DNA of 64,000 nucleotides from Durusdinium trenchii (GCA_963970005.1 CAXAMN010001436.1:292268-356267), one strand, 5' to 3'. Shown: positions 12,150 through 23,322, counted from the first letter of the stretch. Program-made: numbers and translations. The notes: generated by a model from the letters alone, not told the origin.

Positions 12150-12957
12150 ACAAGAATGGGTGTTGCGAACAACGTGTAGATGTTTGAAAGTCATAGCTAC
12201 TATGTTAGCCTCCACAATCGTTCGGGTCACAAGTTTGCCATGTACATTTAGGATCATTTAGGAACAGGCTTTATTGAAAACCTTTGAACACTGGTGCACA
12301 ACTTTGCATGGCAGATGGTCCTGGCCATCTCCAGTCTTTTCTGACCAAGGAGTCAGAAGGACGCTTGCTGTTTAGACCTCAGTTTGTTCACGTTCCTCAG
12401 CAATGATTTGGCTCTGTTCATCATCTCTCGTCCAGTCCAAGCAGTGAGCATGCAGCATACGTAGTTGTTTCGAAGTATTCAGTGGAAAATGTGGAAAAGC
12501 GATTTGTCGGATTTCTTCAGTACCTGAATCCTGAACTTGAAGGTGGCACCATATGGGTATCTTTGGACATACTACCGGTGGATGTGGCTATGATCATCTA
12601 TGTGGTGACTCCGTCTACGCACACACTGCTAGGCACGCTGTGGCCGCAGACTGTTGGACAGTTCGTCCCACGGCATGTTCGCCAGGCGAAATTGCCCACA
12701 ACATGTCTGTGGCAGCGCACTACTTAGTTTGTTCGGGAGCGATCCCACATCCAGAATGCTGCGTTGCTGGACCAGGATCCATGAAAACGCCTACTGCCAA
12801 GGTCGACTTCAACGGCAATGCAATGCTCGGTGAGATCAATGCCGTGACGGTGCTCAGAGAGTCCTGCACACCACCGAAGCCAAAGGAAAGAAACACTATT
12901 CAACTGTTTTGATTTGTTTTGTCTCCCCTGCAGGACTTTCCCACCAAGTGATGTTCC
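12150..12957. other. Spacer with a weak Cys/His-rich frame
   Basis: A frame from about 12553 to 12912 is rich in Cys, His and Gly (GHTTGGCGYDHLCGDS and similar) and could be an exon, but it shows no family motif. A second frame overlaps it on the same strand. I cannot choose between them. Confidence 0.25.
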
Positions 12958-12996
12958 CGATATATATATATATATACATTTATATATATATATACA
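12958..12996. repeat. TA dinucleotide microsatellite
   Basis: Two runs of alternating TA are separated by acattta. Confidence 0.95.
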
Positions 12997-13860
12997 ATCT
13001 TGTGATCACCGATGGTTCGACCAACATGGAGCACCAGGCTTTTCAACCTGGGAATTGATTGGATAACTTCAACTGAACAAAGCGAACACTGTGATGACGG
13101 TTGAGTGGAGAATCTGGAGGAAACTGTCCACTAAGGAGCCGCCTCCAAACGCCAAGATGGGAGTAGTAGCCTACTTGAAGCGATTGGTGTGGAACCTCAG
13201 TCTTGGCCATGAAAAAATGAAGAGGACATTTGCATGAGTTGCTAGCTGTTTTTGGAGTCTTGGAAGACCGGTTTTCAGAGAGCCTTTGGAAAAACCTTCT
13301 ATGGTAATCTCCATGTATCAAACTCGCTTTTACGCAAGAGATCGCAAGAGTTTAGCCCTTTTGATTTCCCTTGCAGAAATTACTCCTGGTGCGAAAAGGA
13401 CTCGGAACGATGATCAAACTCATTGCATGACTGATGTCAGGACTGGAGCAGTTGGTGATCCTGGCAAAGTTTCTTTCATCCAGTCAGTAGTACTTCGACA
13501 GAAAAACAATAGCATTGGCGGACGAGCCGCCATTGACCATGAGAAATCCTTCAGTCCATTTGCACAACCAAAGGACTGCCCTGCAATGAGTGGAGTTTGC
13601 TTTTGCCACCTTTCGCAGCTCATCACCTGAGATTGCCTGAGTTGAAATGAAAAATGCCCACCATGCTCCAAAGCTGCCAGGAGTTTAGTTCCAAAGATCG
13701 ACTGGACACATGCCGAGCACTTCATGGACAGCTTGCTTGGAATCTGATCTTTGTGAATAATTGAACACGTATATTTGGCGGGGCCTCTTGAAAAATCACC
13801 CATCGTTCATCTTTGAACCAGCAAACGAAAGAAACAAAAAGAAAAACAATATACATATTA
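12997..13860. other. Spacer, no supported gene
   Basis: Overlapping frames on both strands (13286-13630 plus, 13420-13803 minus) are comparable in quality, so neither is supported. Confidence 0.35.
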
Positions 13861-14045
13861 TACAAAAAATATATATATATATATTATGGGGATGGGTCAA
13901 AACCTGGAGCCCTGGTCCACCACGTGGCTTGACCTTCCAGATAGGTCAACCATGGTCAACCAAGGTATCCCGGTTTGACCCACAGCCATTTTAAAAAAAG
14001 AAACATATATATATGTATATATATATATATATGTATATATTTAAA
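13861..14045. repeat. AT microsatellites flanking a short unique segment
   Basis: Alternating AT runs at about 13867-13884 and 14004-14042 enclose a segment containing a near repeat of ggtcaaccatggtcaaccaa. Confidence 0.85.
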
Positions 14046-14470
14046 GGCTTACGCCTAACAGCCGGGCGCCGGCCCACTTGGGTGTGTGTAGGGCTGGGTC
14101 GGGTGCACGTTATGCTATCGGGGTACTGGGCCCTGGTGGCGCCGGAAACTGGTCCGCGTCGGAGACGAGGGCCCTATATGGAGCAAAGTTACGCTATCTG
14201 GTGCGCATCTTGGCCCTAGGTTGGGCCAAGTGGAGCCCATGTGGTCTATGTTGGGCACATCTGGAGCCCATGTTGAGCCTATGTTGGGCCTATGTTGGCC
14301 TATGTTAGGCCCATGTTGGCCTATGTTGGCCTGGGTTGGGCCTATGTTGGGCCTATGTTGGCCCCATGTTGGCCTATGTTGGCCCTATGTTGAGCCATCT
14401 TGGAGGCTATGTTGGGCATATGTTGGGGATATGTTGGCTATCTTGGGCCTATGTTGAGGATATGTTAGGC
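14046..14470. repeat. GCCTATGTTGG minisatellite with leader
   Basis: A leader containing acgcctaacagccgggcgcc is followed by a run of imperfect 12 to 18-base units of the type gggcctatgttggcccatgt. The same leader and unit recur at 14.8-15.2 kb, so the whole composite was duplicated. Its translation (LCWPMLGLCWAYV-like) is a shadow. Confidence 0.9.
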
Positions 14471-14868
14471 AATGTAAGTCGTCTGGAGGGCCTCTACCCA
14501 CAAAATGTCGATTAAGCCTGTCCGCCCGGCGCGCATTACCGACACCACCCTTGAAAAACACAGCATCTTTGCATTTCTTCCTTTCCCCGCGTCGTACTTC
14601 GATATGCGCAATAAACCCTGTAAAGCACAGTGTTTTTTATACCTCACACACACACACGATACACTGTAAATTACAGGTGACCCGGTGGTCCGCCCGTTTT
14701 GGGACCGAGGGTCGGCGGCAGGGGGCGCGCCCGTCTATAACCTTCGGTTACCACCGAAGGCCCTCCGGGCATGCCACGGGCGTCCTGGCCGGCGCCCGGA
14801 TTTATGAGGCTTACGCCTGACAGCCGGGCGCCGGCCTATTTGGGTTTGGGTATGTGCAGGGCTGGGTC

Positions 14869-14901
14869 CTCTCTCTCTCTCTGTCTCTCTGTCTCTCTCT
14901 C

Positions 14902-14971
<70 letters not shown>
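14869..14971. repeat. CT microsatellite
   Basis: About 100 bases of CT with a few CTGT and CCC interruptions. The antisense RERERER frame is a shadow. Confidence 0.97.
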
Positions 14972-14975
<4 letters not shown>

Positions 14976-14984
14976 AGACTTGGT

Positions 14985-15200
14985 GGGGCCTATATTGAGC
15001 CAAGTTAAGCTATCTGGTGCGCATCTTGGCCCTAGGTTCGGCCAAGTTGAGCCCATGTGGTCTATGTTGGGCACATCTTGGGCCCAAGTTGCGCCTATGT
15101 TGGGCCTAGGTCGGCCTATGTTGGCCTTGGTGGGGCCTATATGGAGCAAAGTGAAGCTATCTGGTGCGCATCTTCGCCCTAGGTTGAGCCAAGTTGGGCG
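14985..15200. repeat. Second copy of GCCTATGTTGG composite
   Basis: Two copies of the module ggggcctatatggagcaaag plus gctatctggtgcgcatcttg flank a short run of ctatgttgggc units. These modules match 14168-14270. The array ends about ten bases before an exon acceptor, so it appears to be intronic. Confidence 0.85.
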
Positions 15201-15209
15201 CTCTTTCAG

Positions 15210-17431
15210 GGTCTGAACGAGATCGGGGGCGGCTACACCTCGTTTCCGCAGCAATTCCAGGAATTGCAGCGGAAGCGTTTCTGGATGGAGATTGAGGGCG
15301 CCAAGCCGAAGCGTCCGTGGACGGTGGGTGGCATGCTGGACACCGTGAAAGTATGCTACCACCCCACGGATCGCACGAGAATCGTGTACTGCAGCGCTTC
15401 CCGACCAACCGCTTCCTCAACTCCTACCTGATGGTAGTGTTCTGCGCAGCTCAGATGGCTGAGTCGTTGTTGCAGAGACTTGGATTGCCACTTCAGCATT
15501 TAGAAGTTCTTTGTTGGCTGTAAGCCACTCCACTGAGAAGTCCTGTGCAGTCAAGAATAGCTCCTAGAGTCTGCGAAGTCCTCGGCATAACGCTTCGCAG
15601 CTAGAGAGTGAAGTCTTTCTCATGCTTTTGAGCTGAAGCGGCCCGTCTCCTCTTACCCGAGAGGCCACCGCCACTAGCCCTAAAGGCTTCCCTGGCGGGT
15701 CACCGCCACTCGCTCCTCGCCCAGGAAGAAGGCTGGCGCCTCGCACTACGTGCGCCTTGTTGAGACATCAGGGTGTCAGAGGAGGGCTGGCAGGAGGATG
15801 TCCAAATGTGAGTTCTCCTGAAAATCTTTAAATGACAAAAGCCCAGCATAGGATGGAGCTTGGGGCGTTTGTGGACAGCAGGGGTGGAGGAAGGGACGTC
15901 AGTGACAGAGACATTTTCGTGACCATCTCATTATGGACACAAGCACACCGTGGAAAGATTGCAAGCAACGGGCACGAAAAGACTTACAAGTCCAGCAACC
16001 GACTGGAGGTTGCTCTTTTTGTCGGCTTTGTGTTGGGGGGTGTGGTAAGGAGGGTTCATGACGGAGACGGATTCGTCTGCCGTAAGATGGATAGAAAAGG
16101 ATATGGGTCCGTGGAGGGATGGTAGAAGGTTGGGTGCGTGGACGCATGGCTTGATGAGTGGGTGCAGGGCTTGATGGATGGACGCATGCTTTTGTGGAAG
16201 CACTTGGCACAGCCGACCAAGGTATCAGAAGCTCCAGTGGGCAATCGGCCGAAAGAAGCCGCACACGTTCTTGTCTACGAGCTTCAACCCTGGACGGAGG
16301 ATGCACTTCCAGGTTCGCAAGGACCTGAAGGAGAAGAAGAAGGGCGGCTGGAAGCTGTGCCAAGGGTTTCTGAGCGGCCGCCCGGTGCGGCCCCGTCTCA
16401 AGACGGGAAAGCAGTGGAGATCGAAGCGCGAGCTTTGCGACGCCCCTTGTCAGCTGTCGCCATGCCATGTCAAGGCGGTTAAGGTCTGTTCATCATCCCT
16501 AGTCACCAGCGGGTTTTGCCCGGGACCAACCAATGACCCTCAGAAGACATGTCATTGCCTTTGAGGATTGAGGTCTGGCAGTTCATTATACCTAGTCGCC
16601 AGTGGGTTTTTCCAGGGACCAACCAATGACCCTCAGAAGACATGTCCTCGCCTTTGAGGATGTGGCCAACTTGACCAGCATGGGGCAATTCTCGACGTGC
16701 AATTTCATGCGGCTGTACCTTGAACACACTTCATATCCGGCCAAGATGAGTCTTCAGTACTGCTGCACGGGACCAGGGTCCCGGGCCGGCGTCAACCTGC
16801 TGAAGAACTTCCCACCGGATCCTTGGAGTGGCTTTGTGGTATGTTGTTGTTGTAGTTGTTATGGTTGCGGTGGTTGTGGTCGTGGTCGTGGTCATGGTCG
16901 TGGTCGTAGTCGTGGTCGTGGTCGTGGTCGTGGTGGTGGTCGTGGGTGCTGTTGTTGTTGTTGTTGTTGTTGTTGTTGTGGTTGTTGTGGTTGTTGTTGG
17001 TGTTGATGTTGGTGTTGGTGTTGTTGTTGGTGTTGTTGTTGTTCTGGTCGTGGTTGTTGTTGGTGTTGGTGTTCTTGTGGTTGTTGTTGTCGGTCTTGTT
17101 GTCGTTGTTCTGGTTCTTGTTGTTGCTGTTGTTGTTGTTGGTGGTGTTGTGGTTGTTGACGTTGTTGTTGTGAATCCAGGAAACAAACGTTTGCAAGAAG
17201 CAGCTGACAGCTTGCACCTTGCGGTGTTGGGTGCATAGGAATTGTGACCCACCATTCCACCAAGAACGGGCAGTTTCAACTAAGAACATGAACTTGGACA
17301 CCAACAGCAGCGCAGTCTGCACCTTTTACTCCGAGCGTTTGCAGGAGATTCAAGAGACTTGGCCAAAAGCAAACCGACAGACATGGAAACCGGCGGCGCC
17401 AGACTCCAGAGACTTTGGAGGCCCGAGCTAG
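15210..17431 (+). CDS. Multi-exon gene, unrecognised, Cys-rich 3' half
   Basis: Exon 1 starts at 15210 after ctctttcag, reads LNEIGGGYTSFPQQFQELQ, and is open to TGA 15429-15431; an alternative frame near 15391-15434 (RFPTNRFLNSYLM before GTAGTG) suggests a splice or frameshift. Exon 2 is about 16229-16483 after tatcag (FLSTSFNPGRRMHFQVRKD, then a basic stretch). Exon 3 is 16616-16838 after tttccag (TLRRHVLAFEDVANLTSMG, then LEHTSYPAKMSLQYCCTGPG) with donor GTATGT. Exon 4 is 17180-17431 after aatccag (ETNVCKKQLTACTLRCW) and ends DFGGPS at TAG. Exons 3 and 4 join in exact phase. The exon 2 to 3 phase is not settled, so a small exon may be missing. Cysteines are frequent in exons 3 and 4, suggesting a secreted or metal-binding module. 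I do not recognise the family. Confidence 0.6.
16487..16678 (+). repeat. Partial tandem duplication of exon 3 start
   Basis: The stretch gggaccaaccaatgaccctc plus agaagacatgtc and gcctttgaggat occurs at about 16520-16570 and again at 16615-16662, about 100 bases apart, together with the upstream ctagtcaccagcgggttttg / ctagtcgccagtgggttttt. The first copy runs into TGA right after the duplicated part and its acceptor is cccg rather than ccag, so it looks like a dead exon copy beside the used one. Confidence 0.85.
16839..17170 (+). repeat. Intronic TTG/GTC compound microsatellite
   Basis: GTT, GTG and GTC triplets fill almost the whole intron between exons 3 and 4. Six-frame translation gives long poly-Val, poly-Leu, poly-Thr, poly-Asn and poly-Gln frames; these are shadows, since the exons on each side fit GT-AG splicing in exact phase across it. 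Confidence 0.95.
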
Positions 17432-17710
17432 AAACGACGGATTTTGTTGCAACCACAGCATCCCCACAGCTTCCTGTTTTGAGCCGTGGTCACGGTAGAT
17501 CTCTAGAAGGTGCCTGAGTGTTTGGGTCGCTGGAAACCTCGCCGTCGATCCGAGGCTCAACTACTGCGCTGCAAGACACTGCAGGAAGCTCCGGGAGATG
17601 ATCCCCTCATGATGGAAGCAAAGGCATCGTGTGTGACACGTCATTCAGTTCAGACCCCAAATGATTAGGGATGTGCGCAGGCGGCTGTTTGTTAATGCAT
17701 CTGCATCTGC

Positions 17711-17998
17711 ATTCTGGTCCAAAACGAGCCTCCCCTGGTTGCACTTTCGCTGCCAAACGCTGCCTCTGAATCCCTAGAAAAAAAAGTTTGTTGCCGCTTG
17801 TCTCGCTCATCTTGGCCCCGAACACCTGGTCACGCCACAGCTTTTCTCAATCTAATTCTGGTCCAAAACGAGCCTCCCCTGGTTGCACTTTCGCTGCCAA
17901 ACGCTGCCTCTGAATCCCTAGAAAAAAAGAAATTTTTTGTTTCCATTTGTCTCGGTCATCTTGGCCCCGACCACCTGGTCACGCCACGGCTTTTCCCA
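17711..17998 (+). repeat. 144-bp tandem duplication
   Basis: The block beginning attctggtccaaaacgagcc occurs at 17711 and at 17855 with few differences, including a variable A run after gaatccctag and a change in the tgtctcgctcatcttggccc part. Two full units, no third copy. Confidence 0.9.
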
Positions 17999-19055
17999 GA
18001 CCCACTTCGGCTTGGCTGTTCTCTCAGCAGCGGCCACAGGACCACCAACCATGGCATGACGCAGGCTCCCCCACCTGTAGTCCCTCGCGCGCTCCCCCTT
18101 CCTGCGGCCGGGGCCGGTGGATATATATATATATATATATGTGTGTGTCTTTGGGCACCAAAGAAGCGGCGAAGTTGGTGGACCATCCAGAAGGGTCGAC
18201 CAGCAGGATGCTGGAGAGATGCTGAACAAAGTGGTCAAGGAGGCCCAAAGTTCTCGAAAGAAGCTGAGTGGCTGCTCATTTCGAGCAACGACGTCCTTGC
18301 ATACTCATATATATATACTCCATTTTCCTGCAGCAGGAGTGGTGGTATGGGCATAGATCTTCAGATAGTTTCAATGGCTCATGCACTTGCTTTGGCAAGT
18401 TTGGAAATGTTTCTAGAGGAATTGCATCGCAGTGGATTTCTCATCGGGCAGAACGGCTGCTCGCCGGGTTCCGCCGGCGGGTTCGGTGGTTCGACCGACA
18501 CTCCGTCGCAGGTGCTTCCTTCGATCCCGAAGAAGCAGCGAGCGCAAGCCTCTTTCGTAGCCTTGAGCTTGGTAGGGGGTCAAAACGACTTTAAAAGAAC
18601 ACAATAGAAAACCTGCGAGAGGTGTGCTCCTACGAAGAATCCAGGTTCAAAACATGGCACAGTTCGAAGCAATTTCACAACCCAAAAGGCTCGTACTTGG
18701 TGGGGTTGTGGTGTGATGCAACTAAGGGTTCGGTGCAGACGTGTGGTTGTGGTCAAGCTCAGGCGATGTCGAAAGGGTCGGTGGCCGACTGCCCTGTCTT
18801 CCACACAGCGAAGGCCACCTGGCTTCGATATAGTTGTGATTAGACAAGTAAGGTTTCTTGTACTTGAGTTGCTCATAAAAGTTGGTGGCTATCAGCCTGA
18901 CACTAGAGTCACTACAGAGATGAACTCCATGTTCTTTTGATGTCCCTTGAGCCGGCTTATTGTTTTGGAAGGGGCAGCCATCTAGTCCGGAATGTTCTAC
19001 AGATTGAGAAGGGCGAATGTTTTTAATGTTCCATGTGGAACGTTAGCTGACAACA
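17999..19055. other. Spacer with weak exon-like frames
   Basis: A TA/TG microsatellite lies at about 18121-18147. A frame through 17798-18607 stays open and contains a hydrophobic stretch (MAHALALASLEMFLEELH) near 18372-18425 that may be an exon. Splice sites are not clear, and the upstream part of the frame is just the 144-bp duplication translated. Confidence 0.3.
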
Positions 19056-19110
19056 GGACGCTACTAGGGGCTCTTGGCCTTACTACTAGGAGCAAGGACG
19101 CTACTAGGGA
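19056..19110. repeat. CTAGTAG-type dispersed repeat
   Basis: Two units: gacgctactaggggctcttg and ggagcaaggacgctactagg. Confidence 0.75.
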
Positions 19111-20492
19111 CTTCTCTTCGGAGCACGCTGAGTCATCTCGGTTTGGTCCAGGGCACACCCGCTCGAGTCTTCGTGGGCGTTGGCGGCGAAGCCCAGTAAC
19201 TGCCCAGCAGCTGGCCGTTTCGCAGTTTGACCCTAATCAAAAGTGGTTCTCTTTGTACAAACCCAATATGTATACGTCCGCATCAAGATTATCAGTGGTC
19301 ACACGCTTCCAACACTTTTTGGTATTCAGCCAGCAGGAGGAGAGAAAAGAGGCTTGAACGTTTAAGTGTGATATTCTTAACTTTAGACTACACATGCACA
19401 CACCCCATATACAAGAAGTGATTTTCTCACTTGTAAACCAGTACCTTTCAAATTTTGCAAACCCGTACTCAATAGTATGACATAGAGGTTCAATCATACA
19501 AGATGTCAGTAAGTCTTTCTTGCTTTGGGCCTTTCCAATCCAACTCAATCAAGCCGCACTGCGGGTGTGGCTCGGGTTTCTCCACCCATTCCTGCTTAAT
19601 CGTCACCGAGGCTGGGATTTCTTCGACGACAAAACTTCAAAGATTGACGTTGCGTTGGCTTGATCCTCAAATCGGTTCTGTATAGGGGGCACCATACTGG
19701 GCCTGTGAATATTTTTGGAAGGATCTTTACAGGAATTTGTTGTGGTATTTTGCAGCCCTGGCTCTTCTAAATAGACGGCACATTTTTCTTGTCCTTTTCA
19801 CGTTCCTTTTCCCCTTCCGCTTTCTTCCCCTTTGTTTCCTTTCCTGTTTTGTTTGAACTGCGCGGTTGGTGCGAAAAGAGAAGATAGCAATCTGATCTAG
19901 TTCTTACCAACTAGGTGGGCGTTGATCCATTGAATGAGGCAAATGATCCATTTGGCACTGCCCAAAACACACAAACAAAAAGAGATCTTCTGTTTGAAAA
20001 AATGTGGGAGTATTTTCTATCTTACTGAACTACTATAAGTTTTAGCCAGGGGTCAGAAGAGGGTGGTGTTAGAGGGGCCCTCGGAATAATCTTGAAACAG
20101 ACGCCCTCCCTCGAAATTATTATCGAGAGTTTTAGACATCAGAATAATGTGGTCAACCCCTGCAACTGAGGGCACGATACTTTCTAACAATTCCCAAAAG
20201 GACATAATTACCCCTCATCGCTGTGTGCAAATTTCGTACGTGTGGAATGATCACATGCGCACCGGGAAAAACAACAACTCTTGACTTGCTTTGGCATGTT
20301 TGGCAACAGTTTTGTTTGCCTGAGGTCTTCTTTAGTATGGATGGTCACCATATTTCAACAGCCTGGGCGCTCGGAGAAACTCTTTTGGAGTCACAACTCT
20401 GCAAGGCAATGCAAGGATGATTTGCAAGAGGACTTATTCCTGATCATTTCAAGCATATCATATCTACGTTTTGTTCACTGACACAATCTCAG
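19111..20492. other. Spacer, no supported gene
   Basis: Short frames at 18992-19357 and 19503-19685 have mixed composition but no motif. A pyrimidine-rich stretch lies at 19795-19850. Confidence 0.35.
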
Positions 20493-20676
20493 CGTTTCCG
20501 CTTGGCCACCGGCTTCGCCTTCTCATGGCAAGGTCTCCAAGGATGGTGAAACGATCAAGGGAGCCTTCCACACAGGCGCAGTGGGGGATTCTTTGGAAAG
20601 TCCTGTAAAGACGAGGGCTGTCAAGACGAGTGTATATGACGAGTGGATGCTCCACTCTTTTTGGAACCTTGAGTAA
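20493..20676 (+). CDS. Probable terminal exon, unrecognised
   Basis: After acceptor acaatctcag the frame reads SPSHGKVSKDGETIKGAF then HTGAVGDSLESPVKTRAVK and ends at TAA 20674-20676. Composition is polar and basic, as in a disordered C-terminal tail. The antisense 84-codon frame is a shadow. No family recognised, and no upstream exon could be placed. Confidence 0.45.
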
Positions 20677-21151
20677 CCTTGAGGATTCAGTGGTTTTCTT
20701 ACAATGACGTTCCATCAATATACAGTAGCTGTAAACCTTAAAAAATTAGCCCAGCTTTGCAACCCAACAGCAGCAATTGTTAGCCCCAGCTTTCTGAGAT
20801 TGTTTCGGGAGCGTCTCATGGCTCTGCAGTCGACGAATTTCTTTCGCATTTTTGCAGCCAGAAGAAGATTTTCTTGTTCTTATATCCACATTGGAGAAAG
20901 ATCATCGCCGGTCAGAAGATTTCGTGGCGGGGCAATTTCATGCTTCAAAAGATTTCTGTTTGAACAGTGAAATGCTACCAATGTGTTATTAAATAGACGA
21001 TCCTAGAAAGAAGATGATCCGGTTGAAATAAAGGAAAGCTTTCTGATCTTTACGTAATGGAAAACACTCTTAGTTGTGAATCATAAGGGGGCATACAACG
21101 GGCAGGCCTTTTTCCTTGCTACTTGTATTGTGGTTTTTCTGTATGACACAA

Positions 21152-21298
21152 AACAGAAATGTTGGCCCCGGTGTCAAAACTAATCATTGGCTTGAGCGGT
21201 TACTCGCAAAGCTAGCCCAAGCGGGCTTCAGAAGCAAAGCTGCAGTGCTTCAATTAGCCACTGCTCACAAAGAAGCCTTGGTGTCAGCGTTTGCCTAG
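21152..21298 (+). CDS. Possible terminal exon, unrecognised
   Basis: The frame reads NHWLERLLAKLAQAGFRSK then AAVLQLATAHKEALVSAF and stops at TAG. It would form an amphipathic helical hairpin. The stretch before residue NVGPG is hydrophobic and probably not coding. Confidence 0.35.
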   Translation, partial: NRNVGPGVKTNHWLERLLAKLAQAGFRSKAAVLQLATAHKEALVSAFA

Positions 21299-21689
21299 AA
21301 AATGTAAAAGGAACATCATCTTAAAATTCGAATTAATTGAACGCCCTGCCCCCCCCACCCTCTAGCTATAAAGCTGTCGAGCAATCTTTGGTAGCCGCAG
21401 TATTCGCCAAGCGTATTTATTTGCTTTTTCTATGTTTTTAGAAAAAACAATTGTCAATCTTTGAGAAGCAATTTAATTTGCGAAAACACATGCCGAAGGT
21501 TCTGAGAACCTGACCTTGGAAAGGTTTTAGCTCGGACCTGAAACTTTGCAAGCTAACGAAACATACTGCGCCGAACCATTGTGATCAAATATGATGCCCA
21601 CAAGGCAGCGTTGCAGGTTGCGGATGGGCAAACAAAGTGAAGACAAAGAACAAGTGGTTCAACCACAAGGAGGGCGGTTCAACCACCCA

Positions 21690-21768
21690 TACCTCACTCC
21701 ATACCTCACTCCCTACCGCGTACCTCATTCCCTACCTCACTCCCTACCTCCATCCATACCTCATAGCC
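21690..21768. repeat. TACCTCACTCCC minisatellite, block 1
   Basis: About six imperfect 12-base units of the type ctccctacctca, with variants cgtacctcattc and ctccatacctca. Confidence 0.85.
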
Positions 21769-21910
21769 GGCGCATTAAGCAAAAACACTGTCTGGAAATC
21801 ACTCAACGCCTCACTTTGTTTCAGAAGATTGCTGGCCGAAACGGCGTTCAATTTCAACTTGCAATCGCTGGACAAAAAAGCCACGAAAGGCGTTCATGGC
21901 AAGGGCAAAC

Positions 21911-21998
21911 AAATCCATACCTCACTCCCTACCTCACTCCATACCTCATTCCCTACCTCACTCCCTACTTTACTCCATACCTCACCCCCCTACCTCAA
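21911..21998. repeat. TACCTCACTCCC minisatellite, block 2
   Basis: Seven imperfect units of the same 12-base motif as block 1, about 140 bases downstream and in the same orientation, separated by apparently unique sequence. Confidence 0.85.
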
Positions 21999-22384
21999 AG
22001 TCATGTCAACGGCTTGTGCACGGAGAGTCGCCAAAGATTCACAGAAATGCTGCCAAATTTTTGGTCTTCCAAACCAAAGATTGTCAAAGTGAGCACCGCA
22101 TGCAAGTCCGCTTTTTCTTACGCCACAAAAGTAAGTGTGGCAAGCTAGCGTCAAGTTGCGAGAATCCAAAGTTCACAGCTTGCGTGTAAAAAAAGTGAGT
22201 ACCAAGGCTTGAAAAATTGATAGGCCAAACACACTTTAGAAAAAATGGAAAAAGGAAAGAACTCAAGGACTAAGCTATATATGTTTCGAAACTTCCAAAT
22301 CTTTAGAAAGAACAATTGTCAAAACATAATTTTGTATAATACGTTTCGGGCTAAAGCGAAACCATCCTTGCAGTTTTACTCGCG

Positions 22385-22452
22385 TCGTTGTCGCGTCGTC
22401 ACGTTGTGGCGTCGTCACGTCGTGGCGTCGTCGAAACGTCGCATCGTCGCTA
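22385..22452. repeat. GTCGTCACGTCGTGGC short repeat
   Basis: A cluster of gtcgt words with cgtcacgttgtggcgtcgtc repeated in slightly changed form. GC-rich island in an AT-rich neighbourhood. Confidence 0.7.
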
Positions 22453-22493
22453 GCAAATCAACCTGGAATTGCAGGACACAAAGCAAATCAGAG

Positions 22494-22760
22494 ATGCTGA
22501 TCGGGCCTTCAATCTCAAAACCAACCGCATCTTGCCAAACAAAATGTCGCAAAGCGTTTGGAAAATACAGGGAACCCAAATGTTAGAAGCCCAAAAAATA
22601 CCAATCCAAGCAGGAAGGAAATCATGAATGCTGATCTGGCCTTCAATGTCAAAGCCACATGCACCTTGCCAAACGACATATTTTGCAAATGGTTCTTTGA
22701 AAGCGTAGGCAAGCCAAATCTCAGAGGCCAATCCAAGTTCGCGCATACCCTAAAGGCCCC
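22494..22760. repeat. 134-bp imperfect tandem duplication
   Basis: The word atgctgatcgggccttcaat at 22495 recurs as atgctgatctggccttcaat at about 22628, followed in both copies by ccttgccaaac. The rest of the unit is diverged. Confidence 0.65.
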
Positions 22761-23035
22761 TAATGTCATGGCTCACGTGCCATCACCCGCAGCCCATCAA
22801 GCAGTGATACAGCGACTGCACAAACCAGAAAGGATTCCGCGTTTGCAAGTTTTGTTTTTCTCTGTTTGAAGAACACAACTGCAAATGTAGCAAGCAAAAC
22901 GTTTCATCGCAGCATCCTCCCGTTCAATGATTGCGCAAGCACAGCCAAGACAATTTGACAAACATGCTTAAGCATGTCAAAAATTTTCCACGCGTATCAA
23001 TTTCGGCTGCGAAGCTTTCAGGAGCCTTTTTCAGA

Positions 23036-23322
23036 GTTCCAGGGTTCCAAGGTTCCAAAGATCCAAGGTTCCAGGGTTCCAAAATTCAAGATTTGATTTC
23101 ATGCGCCGCCCTGCCCCCCCCAACATGAGCATTCACCTTTTCAGGGTTCTAGCGTTCACATTTTGAGGGTTCCACGATTCCAAGGTTCCAGGGTTCCAGG
23201 GTTTCAGGGTTCCAGGGTTTCAGGGTTCCAGGGTTTCAGGGTTCCAGGGTTCCAGGGTTCTAGGGTTGCAGGGTTCCAGGGTTCCAGGTTCCAGGGTTCC
23301 AGGGTCCAGGGTTCCGGTTCCG
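23036..23322. repeat. CCAGGGTT octamer minisatellite
   Basis: Imperfect 8-base units ccagggtt and tcagggtt, dense from 23160 to 23320 and sparser from 23036 to 23085. Units alternate gggttccag and gggtttcag. An antisense frame of 161 codons (to 23745) has a plausible middle but its tail (PWNPGTWNPGTLQP) is the repeat translated. Confidence 0.9.

Noticed and set aside
14811..15362. 183-codon minus-strand frame with an RERERE run
   Set aside because: It is the CT microsatellite and the neighbouring minisatellite read backwards.
16731..17322. Long poly-Thr, poly-Asn, poly-Gln, poly-Val and poly-Leu frames
   Set aside because: They are all six readings of one triplet microsatellite that sits inside a GT-AG intron whose flanking exons join in exact phase.
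21690..21998. CRISPR-like array (two blocks of short repeats)
   Set aside because: The units are contiguous 12-mers without spacers, and the setting is eukaryotic.
23036..23322. Interstitial telomere
   Set aside because: The unit is eight bases (CCAGGGTT), not TTTAGGG.
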